Notes under the pieces: model-generated
Told to the model about the DNA's origin: nothing
Databases searched by the model: none
Seen by the model: only the letters and a program-made list of their open reading frames with translations
Origin: an uncultured Bacteroides sp.
Lineage (GTDB): Bacteria > Bacteroidota > Bacteroidia > Bacteroidales > Bacteroidaceae
Length of the DNA: 49,181 nucleotides
Direction of reading: 5' to 3'
Assembly: GCA_944321495.1 (NCBI GenBank)
Contig: CALULP010000017.1
Coordinates: forward strand, 1-49,181
In this document: positions 33,536 to 42,303 of the stretch, piece by piece
How positions within the stretch are numbered: position 1 is the stretch's first letter
Layout of the letters: every line of letters starts with the position of its first letter
Position numbers and translations under genes: made by a program

Positions 33536-34516
33536 TCAGATGGACAGCTCTTTCAGCACGCTCACCAGTTCCCTCTTGATTGGCTTGTCGTTCTTGATGG
33601 CCTTGGTGAAGGGCACGTAGACTATCTCGTCGTGGTCTATGCCTATCATGACGTTGCGCTGCCCCTCCATGATGGCGTCGATGGCGGCTGCGCCCAGGCG
33701 GCTGGCCAGGATGCGGTCGTGTGCCGTGGGGCTTCCGCCGCGTTGCAGGTGTCCCAGGATGGTGACGCGGACGTCGTAGCCCGGGTATTCGTTCTTCACG
33801 CGCTCGGCGTAGTGCATGGCTCCGCCGGTGATGGGGCTTTCGGCCACGAGCACGATGCTGCTGTTCTTCGACTTGCGGAAGCCGTTCTTGATGAGTTCCT
33901 CCAGCTGGTCCACCTCGGTGCTTATTTCGGGGATGATAGCGGCTTCGGCTCCGGCGGCGATGGCGCCGTTCAGGGCAAGGAAGCCGGCGTCGCGGCCCAT
34001 CACTTCCACGAAGAACAGGCGTTCGTGCGAAGTGGCCGTGTCGCGTATCTTGTCCACGGCGTCCAGTATGGTGTTCAGGGCCGTGTCGTAGCCGATGGTG
34101 GTGTCGGTGCCGTACAGGTCGTTGTCGATGGTGCCCGGCAGTCCGATGCAGGGCACGTCAAACTCCTGCGCAAAGATGCGTGCGCCCGTCAGCGAGCCGT
34201 CGCCGCCGATGACTACCAAGGCGTCGATGCCTTCTTTCTTCATGTTCTCGTAGGCTATCTGGCGGCCTTCGGGCGTGGTGAACTCCTTGCAACGGGCGGT
34301 TTTCAGGATGGTTCCTCCCAGTTGGATGATGTTGCTCACGTTCTGGCTTTTGAACTCCTTGATTTCTCCTGTCAGCAAGCCTTTGTACCCGCGGTAGATG
34401 CCTTTCACCTGGAGGCCGTTGTAGATGGCGCAACGTGTCACGGCGCGGATGGCCGCGTTCATTCCGGGGGCGTCGCCGCCCGATGTCAAGATGCCGATGC
34501 ACTTAATTGTTCCCAT
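33536..34516 (-). CDS. pfkA: ATP-dependent 6-phosphofructokinase
   Basis: Phosphorylates fructose 6-phosphate to fructose 1,6-bisphosphate. The 326 residues match the classic bacterial PfkA length. The ATP loop is [21 protein letters not shown] (about 7-27), GGDGSLTGA lies near 107-115, and the catalytic [12 protein letters not shown] has Gly and Thr as in the ATP-dependent type (the PPi type carries Asp in the GGD-D region). The effector/substrate helix reads [13 protein letters not shown]. It has its own -7 box in the gap after ispH and its own terminator, so it is a single-gene unit. With pgi it forms upper glycolysis. Confidence 0.95.
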   Translation of the reverse strand: MGTIKCIGILTSGGDAPGMNAAIRAVTRCAIYNGLQVKGIYRGYKGLLTGEIKEFKSQNVSNIIQLGGTILKTARCKEFTTPEGRQIAYENMKKEGIDALVVIGGDGSLTGARIFAQEFDVPCIGLPGTIDNDLYGTDTTIGYDTALNTILDAVDKIRDTATSHERLFFVEVMGRDAGFLALNGAIAAGAEAAIIPEISTEVDQLEELIKNGFRKSKNSSIVLVAESPITGGAMHYAERVKNEYPGYDVRVTILGHLQRGGSPTAHDRILASRLGAAAIDAIMEGQRNVMIGIDHDEIVYVPFTKAIKNDKPIKRELVSVLKELSI

Positions 34517-34554
34517 AGCAATCTTTCTGTTTGAGTGTTATTTAAATTTCTTTG

Positions 34555-34562
34555 CAAAGATA
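34555..34562 (-). promoter_or_regulatory. -7 box for pfkA
   Basis: Reads TATCTTTG on the minus strand, 38 nt before the ATG at 34516. It lies in the short gap after the ispH stop codon. Confidence 0.55.
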
Positions 34563-34572
34563 GTAAAAGCTT

Positions 34573-35439
34573 TCATATCCTGTGCCGGATGGCTTCGGAT
34601 ATTTCTTCCATCAGCCACTTGGGCGTGGAGGTGGCGCCGCATATCCCTATGGAGGCGGCGCCTGCCACCAGCGAGTGGTCTATCTCGGCGGCGCTGTCTA
34701 CCAGGTGCGAGTTGGGGTTCACCTTCAGGCACTCGGCAAACAGCATCTTGCCGTTCGAGCTTTTCTTGCCGCTCACGAAGAAGATGAGGTCGTGCCCGGC
34801 GGCAAATTTCCGGATGTTGGGGATGCGGCTTGCCACTTGCCGGCAGATGGTGTCGTGGAACTCGAAGGTGGCTGTCGGGGCGATGTGCGTGCGGATGTAT
34901 TCCACGATTTCCCGGAAGCCGTCGAGCGACTTGGTGGTCTGCGAGTACAGGCGGATGTCGCGGTTGAAGTCCAGCTTCCGCACTTCCTCCAGGTTTTCCA
35001 CCACGATGGCTTTGCCTGCGGTCTGTCCCACCAGGCCCAGCACTTCGGCGTGGCCGTTCTTGCCGTAGATGACGATTTGCTTGCTGCCGCTTCCTTCCTG
35101 CTGGTACTCCTGCTTGATTCTTTTTTGCAGGCGTAGCACCACGGGGCACGTGGCGTCGATGATTTCGATGTGGTTGCGCCGGGCGGTCTCGTAGGTCTCG
35201 GGCGGTTCGCCGTGGGCGCGCAGCAGCACTTTGGCATTGTGCAGGCGGTCGAACTCTTCGTGGTTGATGGTCACCAGTCCCATGGCTTTCAGGCGTTCCA
35301 CTTCCCGGCTGTTGTGCACGATGTCGCCCAGGCAATACAGCGTGCCGCCTTTGGCCAGCTCTTCTTCTGCCTTGTGGATGGCGGTTACCACCCCGAAGCA
35401 GAAGCCCGATTCGTGGTCTATCTCAATCTTTGGAGTCAT
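34573..35439 (-). CDS. ispH: 4-hydroxy-3-methylbut-2-enyl diphosphate reductase
   Basis: The last enzyme of the MEP isoprenoid pathway, making IPP and DMAPP from HMBPP with an iron-sulfur cluster. It has 288 residues. The three cluster Cys are C14 ([11 protein letters not shown]), about C97 ([13 protein letters not shown]) and about C267 ([15 protein letters not shown]). The conserved AHGEPPE (AHGxP) segment is near 73-79. The start overlaps the cmk stop by 17 nt, so cmk and ispH are co-transcribed and likely coupled. The polyprenyl synthase at 37570-38547 would use its products. The protein is not fused to ribosomal protein S1 as in some other bacteria. Confidence 0.95.
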   Translation of the reverse strand: MTPKIEIDHESGFCFGVVTAIHKAEEELAKGGTLYCLGDIVHNSREVERLKAMGLVTINHEEFDRLHNAKVLLRAHGEPPETYETARRNHIEIIDATCPVVLRLQKRIKQEYQQEGSGSKQIVIYGKNGHAEVLGLVGQTAGKAIVVENLEEVRKLDFNRDIRLYSQTTKSLDGFREIVEYIRTHIAPTATFEFHDTICRQVASRIPNIRKFAAGHDLIFFVSGKKSSNGKMLFAECLKVNPNSHLVDSAAEIDHSLVAGAASIGICGATSTPKWLMEEISEAIRHRI

Positions 35440-36163
35440 GCGCCTGAGGGGTATTGGGTTGTCCGGCGGTGTGTCCTTCTTCGCACACCCGCAGGTATTG
35501 TTCTTTCAGCCATTCCTTTTGCTGGGCGATGGTCAGGTGGCTGTTGTCCAGCAGCAGGGCGTCGTCTGCCTTGCGCAGCGGGCTGGTCTCACGGTGCTGG
35601 TCTATGTAGTCGCGTTGCTTCACGTTTTCCAGGATTTCGTCGAAGCCGGCCTCCTGTCCTTTCGCTTTCAGTTCGTCGTAGCGGCGTTGGGCGCGTATTT
35701 CCGGCGATGCGGTGACAAAGACCTTCAGCTCGGCGTCGGGGAATACGGTGGTGCCGATGTCGCGTCCGTCCATCACGATGCCTTTCTCTTTGCCCATGGC
35801 CTGCTGCTGTGCCACCAGGGCGTGGCGCACGAAGTCGAGCGCGGCGATGGGGCTGACGTGTGCCGAAACCTCCAGCGAGCGTATCTCCCGTTCCACGTTC
35901 CTGCCGTCCAGGTAGGTGTCCGGGCGGCCGGTTTCCGGGTTCAGCCGGAAGGATATGCGGATGCCGGGCATGGCTTCTTTCAGCCGCCCGGTGTCAATCT
36001 CTTTGCCGTGGAACATGCCGTGTTCCATGGCAAAGAGGGTCACGGCGCGGTACATGGCGCCGCTGTCTATGTAGATGTATCCTATCTCGCGTGCCAGGTC
36101 CTTGGCCATGGTGCTTTTGCCGCATGATGAGAAGCCGTCGATGGCTATGGTTATCTTTTTCAT
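35423..36163 (-). CDS. cmk: Cytidylate kinase
   Basis: Phosphorylates CMP and dCMP. The protein has 246 residues, slightly long. The P-loop is [17 protein letters not shown] (residues 8-24), followed by [19 protein letters not shown], in which the SGAMYRA motif is typical of Cmk. The CMP-binding and lid segments are [22 protein letters not shown] (about 129-150) and [14 protein letters not shown]. The C-terminal about 25 residues ([16 protein letters not shown]) are low in structure and encoded by the overlap with ispH. It probably opens a two-gene cmk-ispH unit. The second, distant cytidylate-kinase-like gene in this window is at 216-845. Confidence 0.95.
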   Translation of the reverse strand: MKKITIAIDGFSSCGKSTMAKDLAREIGYIYIDSGAMYRAVTLFAMEHGMFHGKEIDTGRLKEAMPGIRISFRLNPETGRPDTYLDGRNVEREIRSLEVSAHVSPIAALDFVRHALVAQQQAMGKEKGIVMDGRDIGTTVFPDAELKVFVTASPEIRAQRRYDELKAKGQEAGFDEILENVKQRDYIDQHRETSPLRKADDALLLDNSHLTIAQQKEWLKEQYLRVCEEGHTAGQPNTPQAHDSKD

Positions 36164-36336
36164 CGGAATAAGTGTTTGGGGTATGTCGTTGCGCCCCGGC
36201 CGGTGGAATGCCGGACGGTTTGCGGTACAAAAATAAGATAAACTTTGTTTCTTTCCCGCCTGTTTCCCCTTAAAAAATGCAAGTGGCGGGTCGGAAAAAG
36301 TCTTTTGCCGGCTTGAAAAAACTGTTCCTTAGGCGC

Positions 36337-36441
36337 GCAAAGTTTATCTTAGGGCTGAAGATAATTATCTGCAACCCTAAGATAATTATCCGCAGGCTTA
36401 AGATAATTATCTTCAGGCTTAAGATAAACTTTTGCTCCTGC
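36337..36441. repeat. 21-bp tandem array, sister of 965-1073
   Basis: Five units of 21 bp (GATAA anchors at 36360, 36381, 36402, 36423, with a degenerate unit before them) carrying AGATAATTATC and GCAGGCTTA linkers. It begins with AAGTTTATCT and ends with AAGATAAACTTTTG, like the array at 965-1073. It lies upstream of cmk. Confidence 0.88.
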
Positions 36442-36786
36442 CTTTGGCATTTTTCCCTGCCTGCCTTTGTGGTTTTCCCGCCTGTCCCCGTCCTTTTCCA
36501 GCGGGGCAGGGGCGGCGTTGTGGCCTATTTATATATGGTGTAATACCTGCCCGCAGGGGCAGTGTGAAAAAAATCGAAGAAAACGTCATTTTTTTCCTGA
36601 AAAGTATGCCTACTTTTAAAATAACTCGTTACATTTGTAGCACAAAAGCGCGCTGCCTGCCTTGAATGATTAAAAAAGATAAAATGAGGGGCCGGTAGCG
36701 TGAAAAAAAATGGTTGGACGTGAACATTAGCCAGAAAAGTGCTATATTTGCCCCAAATGAGAAACACTAAAAATTAATTATAAATT
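36442..36786. other. Intergenic region upstream of tonB with two -7 boxes
   Basis: No gene. TACATTTG at 36631-36638 and TATATTTG at 36743-36750 both match TAnnTTTG; the second is 36 nt before the tonB ATG and is the better candidate. Neither has a TTTG at 19-21 nt. A pyrimidine-rich, GC-rich block (36442-36520) follows the 21-bp array, much as after the array at 965-1073. Confidence 0.6.
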
Positions 36787-37482
36787 ATGGAAATCAAAAA
36801 ATCATCTAAAGCAGACCTGGAGGGCAAGAGGTCAACGTGGCTGCTGGTTGGTTATGTGATTGCACTTGCGACGATGTTCGTTGCGTTCGAGTGGTCTGAA
36901 CGTGATGTAAAAATCGATACGAGTCAAGCCGTAGCCGATGTCGTATTTGAAGAGGAAATTATTCCTATTACCGAACAAGAACAACCGAAAGAGGTGACTC
37001 CTCCGCCCGTACAGGCTCCTCCTGTCCAGATGAGTGAAGAATTTACGATTGTGGACGATGATGTGGAAGTGGAAGAAGTGAACCTCGCCTCCAGCGAGGA
37101 ACTGGGCCAGCAGGTAGAAATCAAATACGTGCCCCAGGAAATCGAGGAAGAAGAACCCGAAGAACAGACCATCTTCGAAGTGGTAGAAGAGGCTCCCGCT
37201 TTCCCCGGCGGTATGTCTGCCTTGATGCAGTTCTTGAGCAAGAACATCAAGTACCCCACCATCGCACAGGAGAACGGCGTTCAGGGTCGTGTTATCTGCC
37301 AGTTCGTGGTAAACCGTGACGGTTCTATCGTAGACGTTAAGGTTATCCGTGGCGTAGACGCTTACTTGGATAAGGAAGCTGTCCGCGTGATCCAGTCCAT
37401 GCCTAAGTGGACGCCGGGTAAGCAGCGTGGCAAGGCCGTGCGCGTGCGCTATACGTTGCCTGTAATGTTCAGACTGCAGTAA
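36787..37482 (+). CDS. tonB: Energy transducer TonB
   Basis: Carries proton-motive energy from the inner membrane ExbB/ExbD motor to outer-membrane TonB-dependent transporters. It has 231 residues: a short cytoplasmic start, one membrane helix (WLLVGYVIALATMFVAFEWS, about 19-38), then a long acidic, Pro-rich periplasmic linker (VTPPPVQAPPVQMSEEF, EEEEPEEQTIFEVVEE). The C-terminal TonB domain (about 150-231) contains YPTIAQENGVQGRVICQFVV and SMPKWTPGKQRGKAVRVRYTLPV. The linker has many Glu instead of the Lys-Pro repeats of E. coli, as is common in Bacteroidetes. The exbB-exbD-exbD genes are 3 kb downstream in a separate unit. Ends at a terminator. Confidence 0.95.
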   Translation: MEIKKSSKADLEGKRSTWLLVGYVIALATMFVAFEWSERDVKIDTSQAVADVVFEEEIIPITEQEQPKEVTPPPVQAPPVQMSEEFTIVDDDVEVEEVNLASSEELGQQVEIKYVPQEIEEEEPEEQTIFEVVEEAPAFPGGMSALMQFLSKNIKYPTIAQENGVQGRVICQFVVNRDGSIVDVKVIRGVDAYLDKEAVRVIQSMPKWTPGKQRGKAVRVRYTLPVMFRLQ

Positions 37483-37511
37483 TAAAATTAAAAATGAATT
37501 CAATGAGTAGG

Positions 37512-37541
37512 AAGAGGTTGCTTAAAGGCAGCCTCTTTTTA
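37512..37541 (+). terminator. tonB terminator
   Basis: AGAGGTTGC pairs with GCAGCCTCT (one G-T pair), loop of 6 nt, T5 tail. Confidence 0.8.
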
Positions 37542-37569
37542 TTCCCGCACCTATAAAATCCATACGAAC

Positions 37570-38547
37570 ATGATGTTTACAGCTTCCCGACTTTCGGAGA
37601 TGGTCAACCGCCACATCGGGGATTTGAAGTTTGCACGCAGTCCCCAAGGCTTGTACGACCCGGTTGCCTATGTCTTGTCCATGGGCGGAAAACGGTTGCG
37701 CCCGGTGTTGATGCTGATGGCTTATAACCTGTACCGCGACCGGGTGGACGACATCTGGGGACCTGTCACCGGCATCGAGGTCTACCACAACCATACCCTT
37801 CTGCACGACGATGTGATGGACCATGCCGACCTCCGCCGGGGAAAGCCCACCGTGCATAAGGTGTGGAGCGAAAACGCGGCCATCCTGTCGGGCGACGCCA
37901 TGCTGATTCTGGCTTACCGCTACATGATGCAATGTCCGGCGTATTGCGCCAAGGAGGTGCTCGACCTCTTTGCGCTTACCTCCCTTGAAATCTGCGAAGG
38001 GCAGCAGCTCGACATGGAGTTCGAGCAGCGGAATGACGTGTCCGAGGCCGAATACCTGGAGATGATACGCCTGAAGACTTCTGTCCTCCTGGCGGCGTCG
38101 TTGAAGATTGGCGCCCTGTTGGGGGAAGCTCCCGCCAAGGATGCCGATGCCTTGTATGACTTCGGCATGAACATGGGCGTGGCATTCCAGTTGAAAGACG
38201 ATTTGTTGGATGTGTACGGCGACCCTGCCGTGTTCGGCAAAAACCTCGGGGGGGACATCCTTTGCAACAAGAAAACCTATTTGCTGATAAAGGCCGCCGA
38301 GCTTGCCGATGCCGGGCAGAAGGCACGGCTGGAAACTTGGCTTGGGGCGGATTCCTGCGACCCGCAAGAGAAAATCGCTGCCGTGACCGACCTTTACAAC
38401 TGCATCGGCGTGAAGGAATGGTGCGAACAGAAGATGGCGGACTACACCGCCCGTGCGCGCCAAAGCCTTGCAGAGGTTGGCGTAGAGCCTGCCCGGAAGC
38501 AAGAACTGGAAAAAATGTTGGAACGGCTGATGTACCGCCAAGTCTAA
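37570..38547 (+). CDS. Polyprenyl (geranylgeranyl/farnesyl-type) diphosphate synthase
   Basis: A trans-prenyltransferase that chains IPP units onto an allylic diphosphate. The 325 residues hold the KRLRPVLMLMAYNL helix, the first Asp-rich motif LLHDDVMDHADLRRGKPT (about 77-94) and the second motif FQLKDDLLDVYGDP (about 207-220). Product length (C15, C20 or longer) depends on residues before the first motif (here EVYHNHTLLHDD) and cannot be decided safely; two bulky residues there hint at short-chain product. Substrates come from IspH, coded 2 kb away. The next gene starts 13 nt after, so polyprenyl synthase, the unknown gene and tatD form one unit. Confidence 0.93.
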   Translation: MMFTASRLSEMVNRHIGDLKFARSPQGLYDPVAYVLSMGGKRLRPVLMLMAYNLYRDRVDDIWGPVTGIEVYHNHTLLHDDVMDHADLRRGKPTVHKVWSENAAILSGDAMLILAYRYMMQCPAYCAKEVLDLFALTSLEICEGQQLDMEFEQRNDVSEAEYLEMIRLKTSVLLAASLKIGALLGEAPAKDADALYDFGMNMGVAFQLKDDLLDVYGDPAVFGKNLGGDILCNKKTYLLIKAAELADAGQKARLETWLGADSCDPQEKIAAVTDLYNCIGVKEWCEQKMADYTARARQSLAEVGVEPARKQELEKMLERLMYRQV

Positions 38548-38560
38548 TCCCCCGGTTGAT

Positions 38561-39274
38561 ATGCCGTATAGAAGGTTACCCAATACAGACCAGGCACGGA
38601 TACGGGCACTGAAAGCAGTGTCCGAACGGGCTGACATGTCCGGCATGAACGAACTGGCGGTGTCCTTGAAGACGGTAGGCGAGGTGCGCAGCCTGTTGCC
38701 GAAGTTCGAGGCCGCCCATGCCTACTATGCGGCGTGCTACGACCGGCAAGCCAAGGCGGGGCGCAAGCACCAGTCCAATGTGAAGACTGCCCGCCTGTAC
38801 ATTTCCCATTTCATCCAGGTGCTGAACCTGTCGGTCATCCGTTCGGAAATCCGCAGGCAGCACAAAGAATATTACGGGCTGGAGCCTCGGGGAAACAGCA
38901 TTCCTGACCTGGCTTCGGAGTCAGCCTTGGCAGAATGGGGGCGGAAAATCATTGACGGTGAAGGCAAGCGCATCTCGCAAGGAGGCATACCTATATATAA
39001 TCCTGCCATTGCAAAGGTGCGGGTCTATTACGACCTGTTTATGGAAAGCTACGAACAGCAGAAAAACCTGCAGGCGCTGACGGCGCGCAGCCTTGAGTCC
39101 GTGCAGGCCATGCGTCCGCAAGCCGACCGGCTGATACTGGATATTTGGAACCAGGTGGAACATCGGTTTGCCGAAGTGTTGCCGGTGGCAAGGCGGTTGG
39201 AACTGTGCCGTGATTACGGTGTGGTGTATTATTACCGTTCCAGCGAAAAGGGCGGGGAGGAGGAAGGCGTATGA
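38561..39274 (+). CDS. Unrecognised helical protein, coupled to tatD
   Basis: A 237-residue protein that I do not recognise. It has no signal peptide, no membrane segment and no motif of a known enzyme. The chain is rich in Arg, Lys, Ala and Leu and is probably mainly alpha-helical (ALKAVSERADMSGMNELAVSL, AAHAYYAACYDRQAKAG, LFMESYEQQKNLQALTA). The PRGNSIPDLASESALAEWGRKIIDGE segment is followed by GIPIYNPAIAKVRVYYDLF, the best conserved-looking part. Its stop overlaps the tatD start by 4 nt (ATGA), and it lies 13 nt after the polyprenyl synthase gene. I believe similar proteins occur in other Bacteroides, but no function can be given. Confidence 0.75.
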   Translation: MPYRRLPNTDQARIRALKAVSERADMSGMNELAVSLKTVGEVRSLLPKFEAAHAYYAACYDRQAKAGRKHQSNVKTARLYISHFIQVLNLSVIRSEIRRQHKEYYGLEPRGNSIPDLASESALAEWGRKIIDGEGKRISQGGIPIYNPAIAKVRVYYDLFMESYEQQKNLQALTARSLESVQAMRPQADRLILDIWNQVEHRFAEVLPVARRLELCRDYGVVYYYRSSEKGGEEEGV

Positions 39275-40050
39275 AACTGGTCGATTCCCATTCACATCTT
39301 TTCCTTGAAGAGTTTGCCGCCGATTTGCCCGAGGTCATCGGGCGGGCAAGGCAGGCAGGCGTCTCGCACATCTTCATGCCCAACATCGATAATACGACCC
39401 TTGAACCGTTGCTGCAAGTGTGTTCCGCGTATCCGGGTTACTGTTTCCCCATGCTGGGGCTGCATCCCACTTCGGTGGATGCTTCCTACCGCAGGGAGCT
39501 TGAAGCCATGTCCCGCTGGCTGCGTTCCGGACAGCAGTTTGTCGCCATCGGGGAAATCGGGCTGGACCTGTATTGGGACAAAACTTTCCTGAACGAGCAG
39601 CTGGATGCTTTCGACACGCAGTTGCAATGGGCGGTGGATTCCGGTTTGCCGGCTGTGATACATTGCCGCGAAGCGTTTCCTTATATATATAAGGTATTGC
39701 AAAACTATCGGGGGACAACTTTGCGGGGCATCCTGCACAGCTTTACCGGCACGGCCGAAGAAGCAGCCCGGTTGCTGGAGTTTCCCGGTTTCCTGATAGG
39801 CATCAACGGTGTGGTCACTTTCAAGAACTCGGCTTTGCCGCAAGTCTTGCCGGACATCCCGCTCGACAGGCTGGTCTTGGAAACCGATTCGCCCTACCTG
39901 GCTCCGGTGCCCCGGCGCGGCAGGCGGAATGAAAGTTCGTTCTTGCCTTACACCTTGCAGAAGGTGGCGGACATCTACGGCGAGCCGGCGGAAAAAGTCG
40001 CCCGGATTACGGCGGAAAATGCCTTAAAATTGTTCGGAACGCACGATTAA
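39271..40050 (+). CDS. tatD: TatD-family metal-dependent hydrolase / 3'-5' DNase
   Basis: A 259-residue TIM-barrel metalloenzyme of the amidohydrolase superfamily; E. coli TatD is a 3'-5' exonuclease. Metal ligands are visible in DSHSHLFLEEF (H-x-H, residues 4-14), IGEIGLDLYWDK (Glu, about 91-102), VIHCREAF (His, about 128-135), ILHSFTGT (His, about 152-159) and LETDSPYLAPVP (Asp, about 207-218). The length is normal. Translation is coupled to the unknown gene before it. It is followed by an intergenic stretch with TACATTTG (40138-40145) and the tRNA-Ser gene. The symbol is by family; ycfH would also fit. Confidence 0.93.
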   Translation: MKLVDSHSHLFLEEFAADLPEVIGRARQAGVSHIFMPNIDNTTLEPLLQVCSAYPGYCFPMLGLHPTSVDASYRRELEAMSRWLRSGQQFVAIGEIGLDLYWDKTFLNEQLDAFDTQLQWAVDSGLPAVIHCREAFPYIYKVLQNYRGTTLRGILHSFTGTAEEAARLLEFPGFLIGINGVVTFKNSALPQVLPDIPLDRLVLETDSPYLAPVPRRGRRNESSFLPYTLQKVADIYGEPAEKVARITAENALKLFGTHD

Positions 40051-40213
40051 GCCCGCGGGAGGTTTTAAAGTTTATTAATTTTGGGATTTTCTTTGAGATT
40101 ATGCGGAAAGAATGTGACGGGGAAACGAAAAAAAGAATACATTTGTAGCTGAAAATATCGGGGTACGCATTTTTTTTGTAACTTGCGCCCGAAAACGGAA
40201 ACGGAATGTGAGG

Positions 40214-40301
40214 GGAGAGATGCTCGAGTGGTTGAAGAGGCACGCCTGGAAAGCGTGTATACCCCTAAAGGGTATCGGGGGTTCGAATCCCCCTCTCTCC
40301 G
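40214..40301 (+). tRNA. tRNA-Ser (anticodon GGA)
   Basis: The acceptor stem GGAGAGA pairs with TCTCTCC. The anticodon arm is CACGC-CTGGAAA-GCGTG with GGA at 40248-40250, a long variable arm follows (TATACCCCTAAAGGGTATC), and the T loop is GTTCGAATC. The long variable arm and anticodon identify serine. G40301 is the discriminator, and the CCA end is not encoded. TAACTTGC at 40179-40186 may be its -7 box. No terminator separates it from exbB. Confidence 0.95.
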
Positions 40302-40382
40302 CAGAACAAAAATGAATAAAGAGAAACAATAAATAAGTATAACAAACAATTTAATTAATTAATCTTAAAAATTAGACACACA

Positions 40383-41189
40383 ATGAAAAAGTTATTTGCA
40401 ATTGTTGCTGTGATGGGAGCTTTAACATTTGGCTCAACTCAACTCGCTCAGGCTCAAGATGCCCCTGCGGCTGATCAAACAGAACAAGCGGCTCCCGCAG
40501 CCGTAGAACAGGCTGACGCTGCTGCTCCTGTAGTAGCTGAAGAAGGTGGTGGTATCCACAAGGAATTGAAGGTTAAGTACATTGAAGGTTCTGCATTCTT
40601 CATGAGCTTTATCTCTATCGCTTTGGTTATCGGTCTTGCATTCTGCATCGAACGTATCATCTACCTGAGCTTGGCTGAAATCAACACGAAGAAATTCGTT
40701 GCTTCCATTGAAGCTGCCATGGAAAAGGGTGATGTAGAAGCTGCCAAGGACATCGCCCGTAACACAAGAGGTCCTATCGCTTCTATCTACTACCAAGGTC
40801 TGATGAGACTTGACCAAGGCGTAGATGTTGTTGAAAAGTCCGTAGTATCCTACGGTGGTGTACAAGCCGGTTACCTGGAAAAAGGTTGCTCTTGGATTAC
40901 GCTGTTTATCGCCATGTCCCCGTCTTTGGGATTCTTGGGTACTGTGATCGGTATGGTGCAGGCATTCGATAAGATCCAACAGGTAGGTGATATCTCTCCG
41001 ACGGTTGTTGCAGGTGGTATGAAAGTGGCCTTGATTACGACTATCTTCGGTCTGATCGCTGCCTTGATTCTGCAGGTATTCTATAACTACATCTTGTCTA
41101 AGATTGAAGCTCTGACCAGTGATATGGAAGATTCTTCTGTAACATTGCTGGATATGGTTGTTAAGTATGAACTGAAGTACAAAAAATAA
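40383..41189 (+). CDS. exbB: MotA/TolQ/ExbB proton channel
   Basis: The channel-forming subunit of the TonB motor in the inner membrane. The 268 residues open with a cleavable signal-like helix (MKKLFAIVAVMGALTFGSTQLAQAQ) and a 35-residue Ala/Pro/Glu-rich stretch, features of the Bacteroidetes form not seen in E. coli ExbB. Three membrane helices follow: FFMSFISIALVIGLAFCIE (about 63-81), WITLFIAMSPSLGFLGTVIGMVQAF (about 172-196, with the conserved GTVxGM) and VALITTIFGLIAALILQVFYNY (about 217-238). It lies 81 nt after tRNA-Ser with no TAnnTTTG promoter between, and heads the exbB-unknown-exbD-exbD operon. Confidence 0.94.
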   Translation: MKKLFAIVAVMGALTFGSTQLAQAQDAPAADQTEQAAPAAVEQADAAAPVVAEEGGGIHKELKVKYIEGSAFFMSFISIALVIGLAFCIERIIYLSLAEINTKKFVASIEAAMEKGDVEAAKDIARNTRGPIASIYYQGLMRLDQGVDVVEKSVVSYGGVQAGYLEKGCSWITLFIAMSPSLGFLGTVIGMVQAFDKIQQVGDISPTVVAGGMKVALITTIFGLIAALILQVFYNYILSKIEALTSDMEDSSVTLLDMVVKYELKYKK

Positions 41190-41204
41190 TAATCTTATTG
41201 CAAG

Positions 41205-41690
41205 ATGAAAAAATTTAAAATACAAAGGGTTTCAGGATTAGCATTGACTGTAATGCTTCTCATTACATTGGTCATCCTGGGCTTGTTCTTCTTCGGTGGA
41301 GAAGCCCCAATGGACCAACGTGTGGTGTCTGACCCGGCACTGTCGCAGCCGCTTTACACGGACGCTATCCTGTATTGGAATTATATTTTGTTTGCGTTGG
41401 GAGTTGTTGCCATTGTTATCGGCGTTGTTTATCAATTCGGTTCAATGTTCGCTGATTCTCCTAAAACAGCTCTTAAATCTTTGGTAGGTATCATTGCTCT
41501 TGTATTAGTCCTTGTCATTACTTGGGCTGCTGGTAGCACGGAAACATTGGTTATCCCCGGATACGAAGGAACTGAAAATGTCCCCTTCTGGTTGAAGTTA
41601 ACTGATATGTTCTTGTATACCATTTATATTGAAGTAGGTGCAATGGCCGTGTTAATGTTAGGATTTGGTATCATGAAGAAGATAAAATAA
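41205..41690 (+). CDS. Four-helix membrane protein in the exb operon
   Basis: A 161-residue membrane protein of unknown function. Four hydrophobic helices are visible: LALTVMLLITLVILGLFFFGG (about 12-32), YILFALGVVAIVIGVVYQF (about 61-79), SLVGIIALVLVLVITWAAG (about 93-111) and FLYTIYIEVGAMAVLMLGFGIM (about 137-158). A short extracytoplasmic loop (EAPMDQRVVSDPALSQPLYTDA) follows the first. It lies between exbB (15 nt gap) and the first exbD (16 nt gap) in the same unit, so it is likely a partner of the ExbB/ExbD motor. I know no name or function for it and similar genes may be usual in Bacteroidetes exb operons. Confidence 0.85.
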   Translation: MKKFKIQRVSGLALTVMLLITLVILGLFFFGGEAPMDQRVVSDPALSQPLYTDAILYWNYILFALGVVAIVIGVVYQFGSMFADSPKTALKSLVGIIALVLVLVITWAAGSTETLVIPGYEGTENVPFWLKLTDMFLYTIYIEVGAMAVLMLGFGIMKKIK

Positions 41691-41706
41691 TTAAGAGGAA
41701 TTTAAT

Positions 41707-42303
41707 ATGGCTAGAAAGAAAAGAGATGTTCCCGAGATCAACTCTAGTTCTACGGCGGATATGGCTTTCATCTTGTTGTTGTTCTTCTTGCTTACAACTT
41801 CTATGGATACCGACCGTGGCTTGGCAAGACAATTGCCGCCGCCTCCCCAACAAGAACAACAGAACCAAGACAACGATACGAAGCTGAAAGAGCGTAACGT
41901 CTTGCAGGTGTTCTTGAACTTGAACGACCAGTTGATGTGCGGTGGCGAATACGTTACTGTAGATCAGGTTCGTGATAAGGCAAAGGAATTTATTTCCAAC
42001 CGTGCTAACGATGAGAAGATGCCCGAGAAGGTCACCATGAATGTGCCTTATTTCGGAACGGTTCAAGTGACCAAGAATCATGTTATCTCCTTGCGTTGCG
42101 ACCGTGGTTCTTCTTATAAGGAGTACATTGCCGTACAAAACGAACTGGTAGCTGCTTACAACGAACTGCGTGATGAGTTGGCTCAAGAAAAGTGGCAAAA
42201 AAACTATGCCGAATTGAGTGAAGACCAACAAAGCGCTATTCGTGAAATTTATCCTCAGAGAATTTCTGAGGCCGAACCTAAAAAATATGGAGAAAAGAAG
42301 TAA
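41707..42303 (+). CDS. exbD: ExbD/TolR biopolymer transport protein, first copy
   Basis: A 198-residue stator subunit of the TonB motor. After a basic cytoplasmic start (MARKKRDVPEINSSS) comes one membrane helix, ADMAFILLLFFLLTTSMD (about 18-35); the Asp in STADMAF is the likely proton-carrying residue. A Pro/Gln-rich linker (LPPPPQQEQQNQDND) leads to a periplasmic domain of about 130 residues, longer than in the second copy, with GGEYVTVDQVRDKAKEFI. It ends with TAATG shared with the next gene. Two different ExbD subunits in one operon suggest a heteromeric stator; this is inference. Confidence 0.92.
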   Translation: MARKKRDVPEINSSSTADMAFILLLFFLLTTSMDTDRGLARQLPPPPQQEQQNQDNDTKLKERNVLQVFLNLNDQLMCGGEYVTVDQVRDKAKEFISNRANDEKMPEKVTMNVPYFGTVQVTKNHVISLRCDRGSSYKEYIAVQNELVAAYNELRDELAQEKWQKNYAELSEDQQSAIREIYPQRISEAEPKKYGEKK

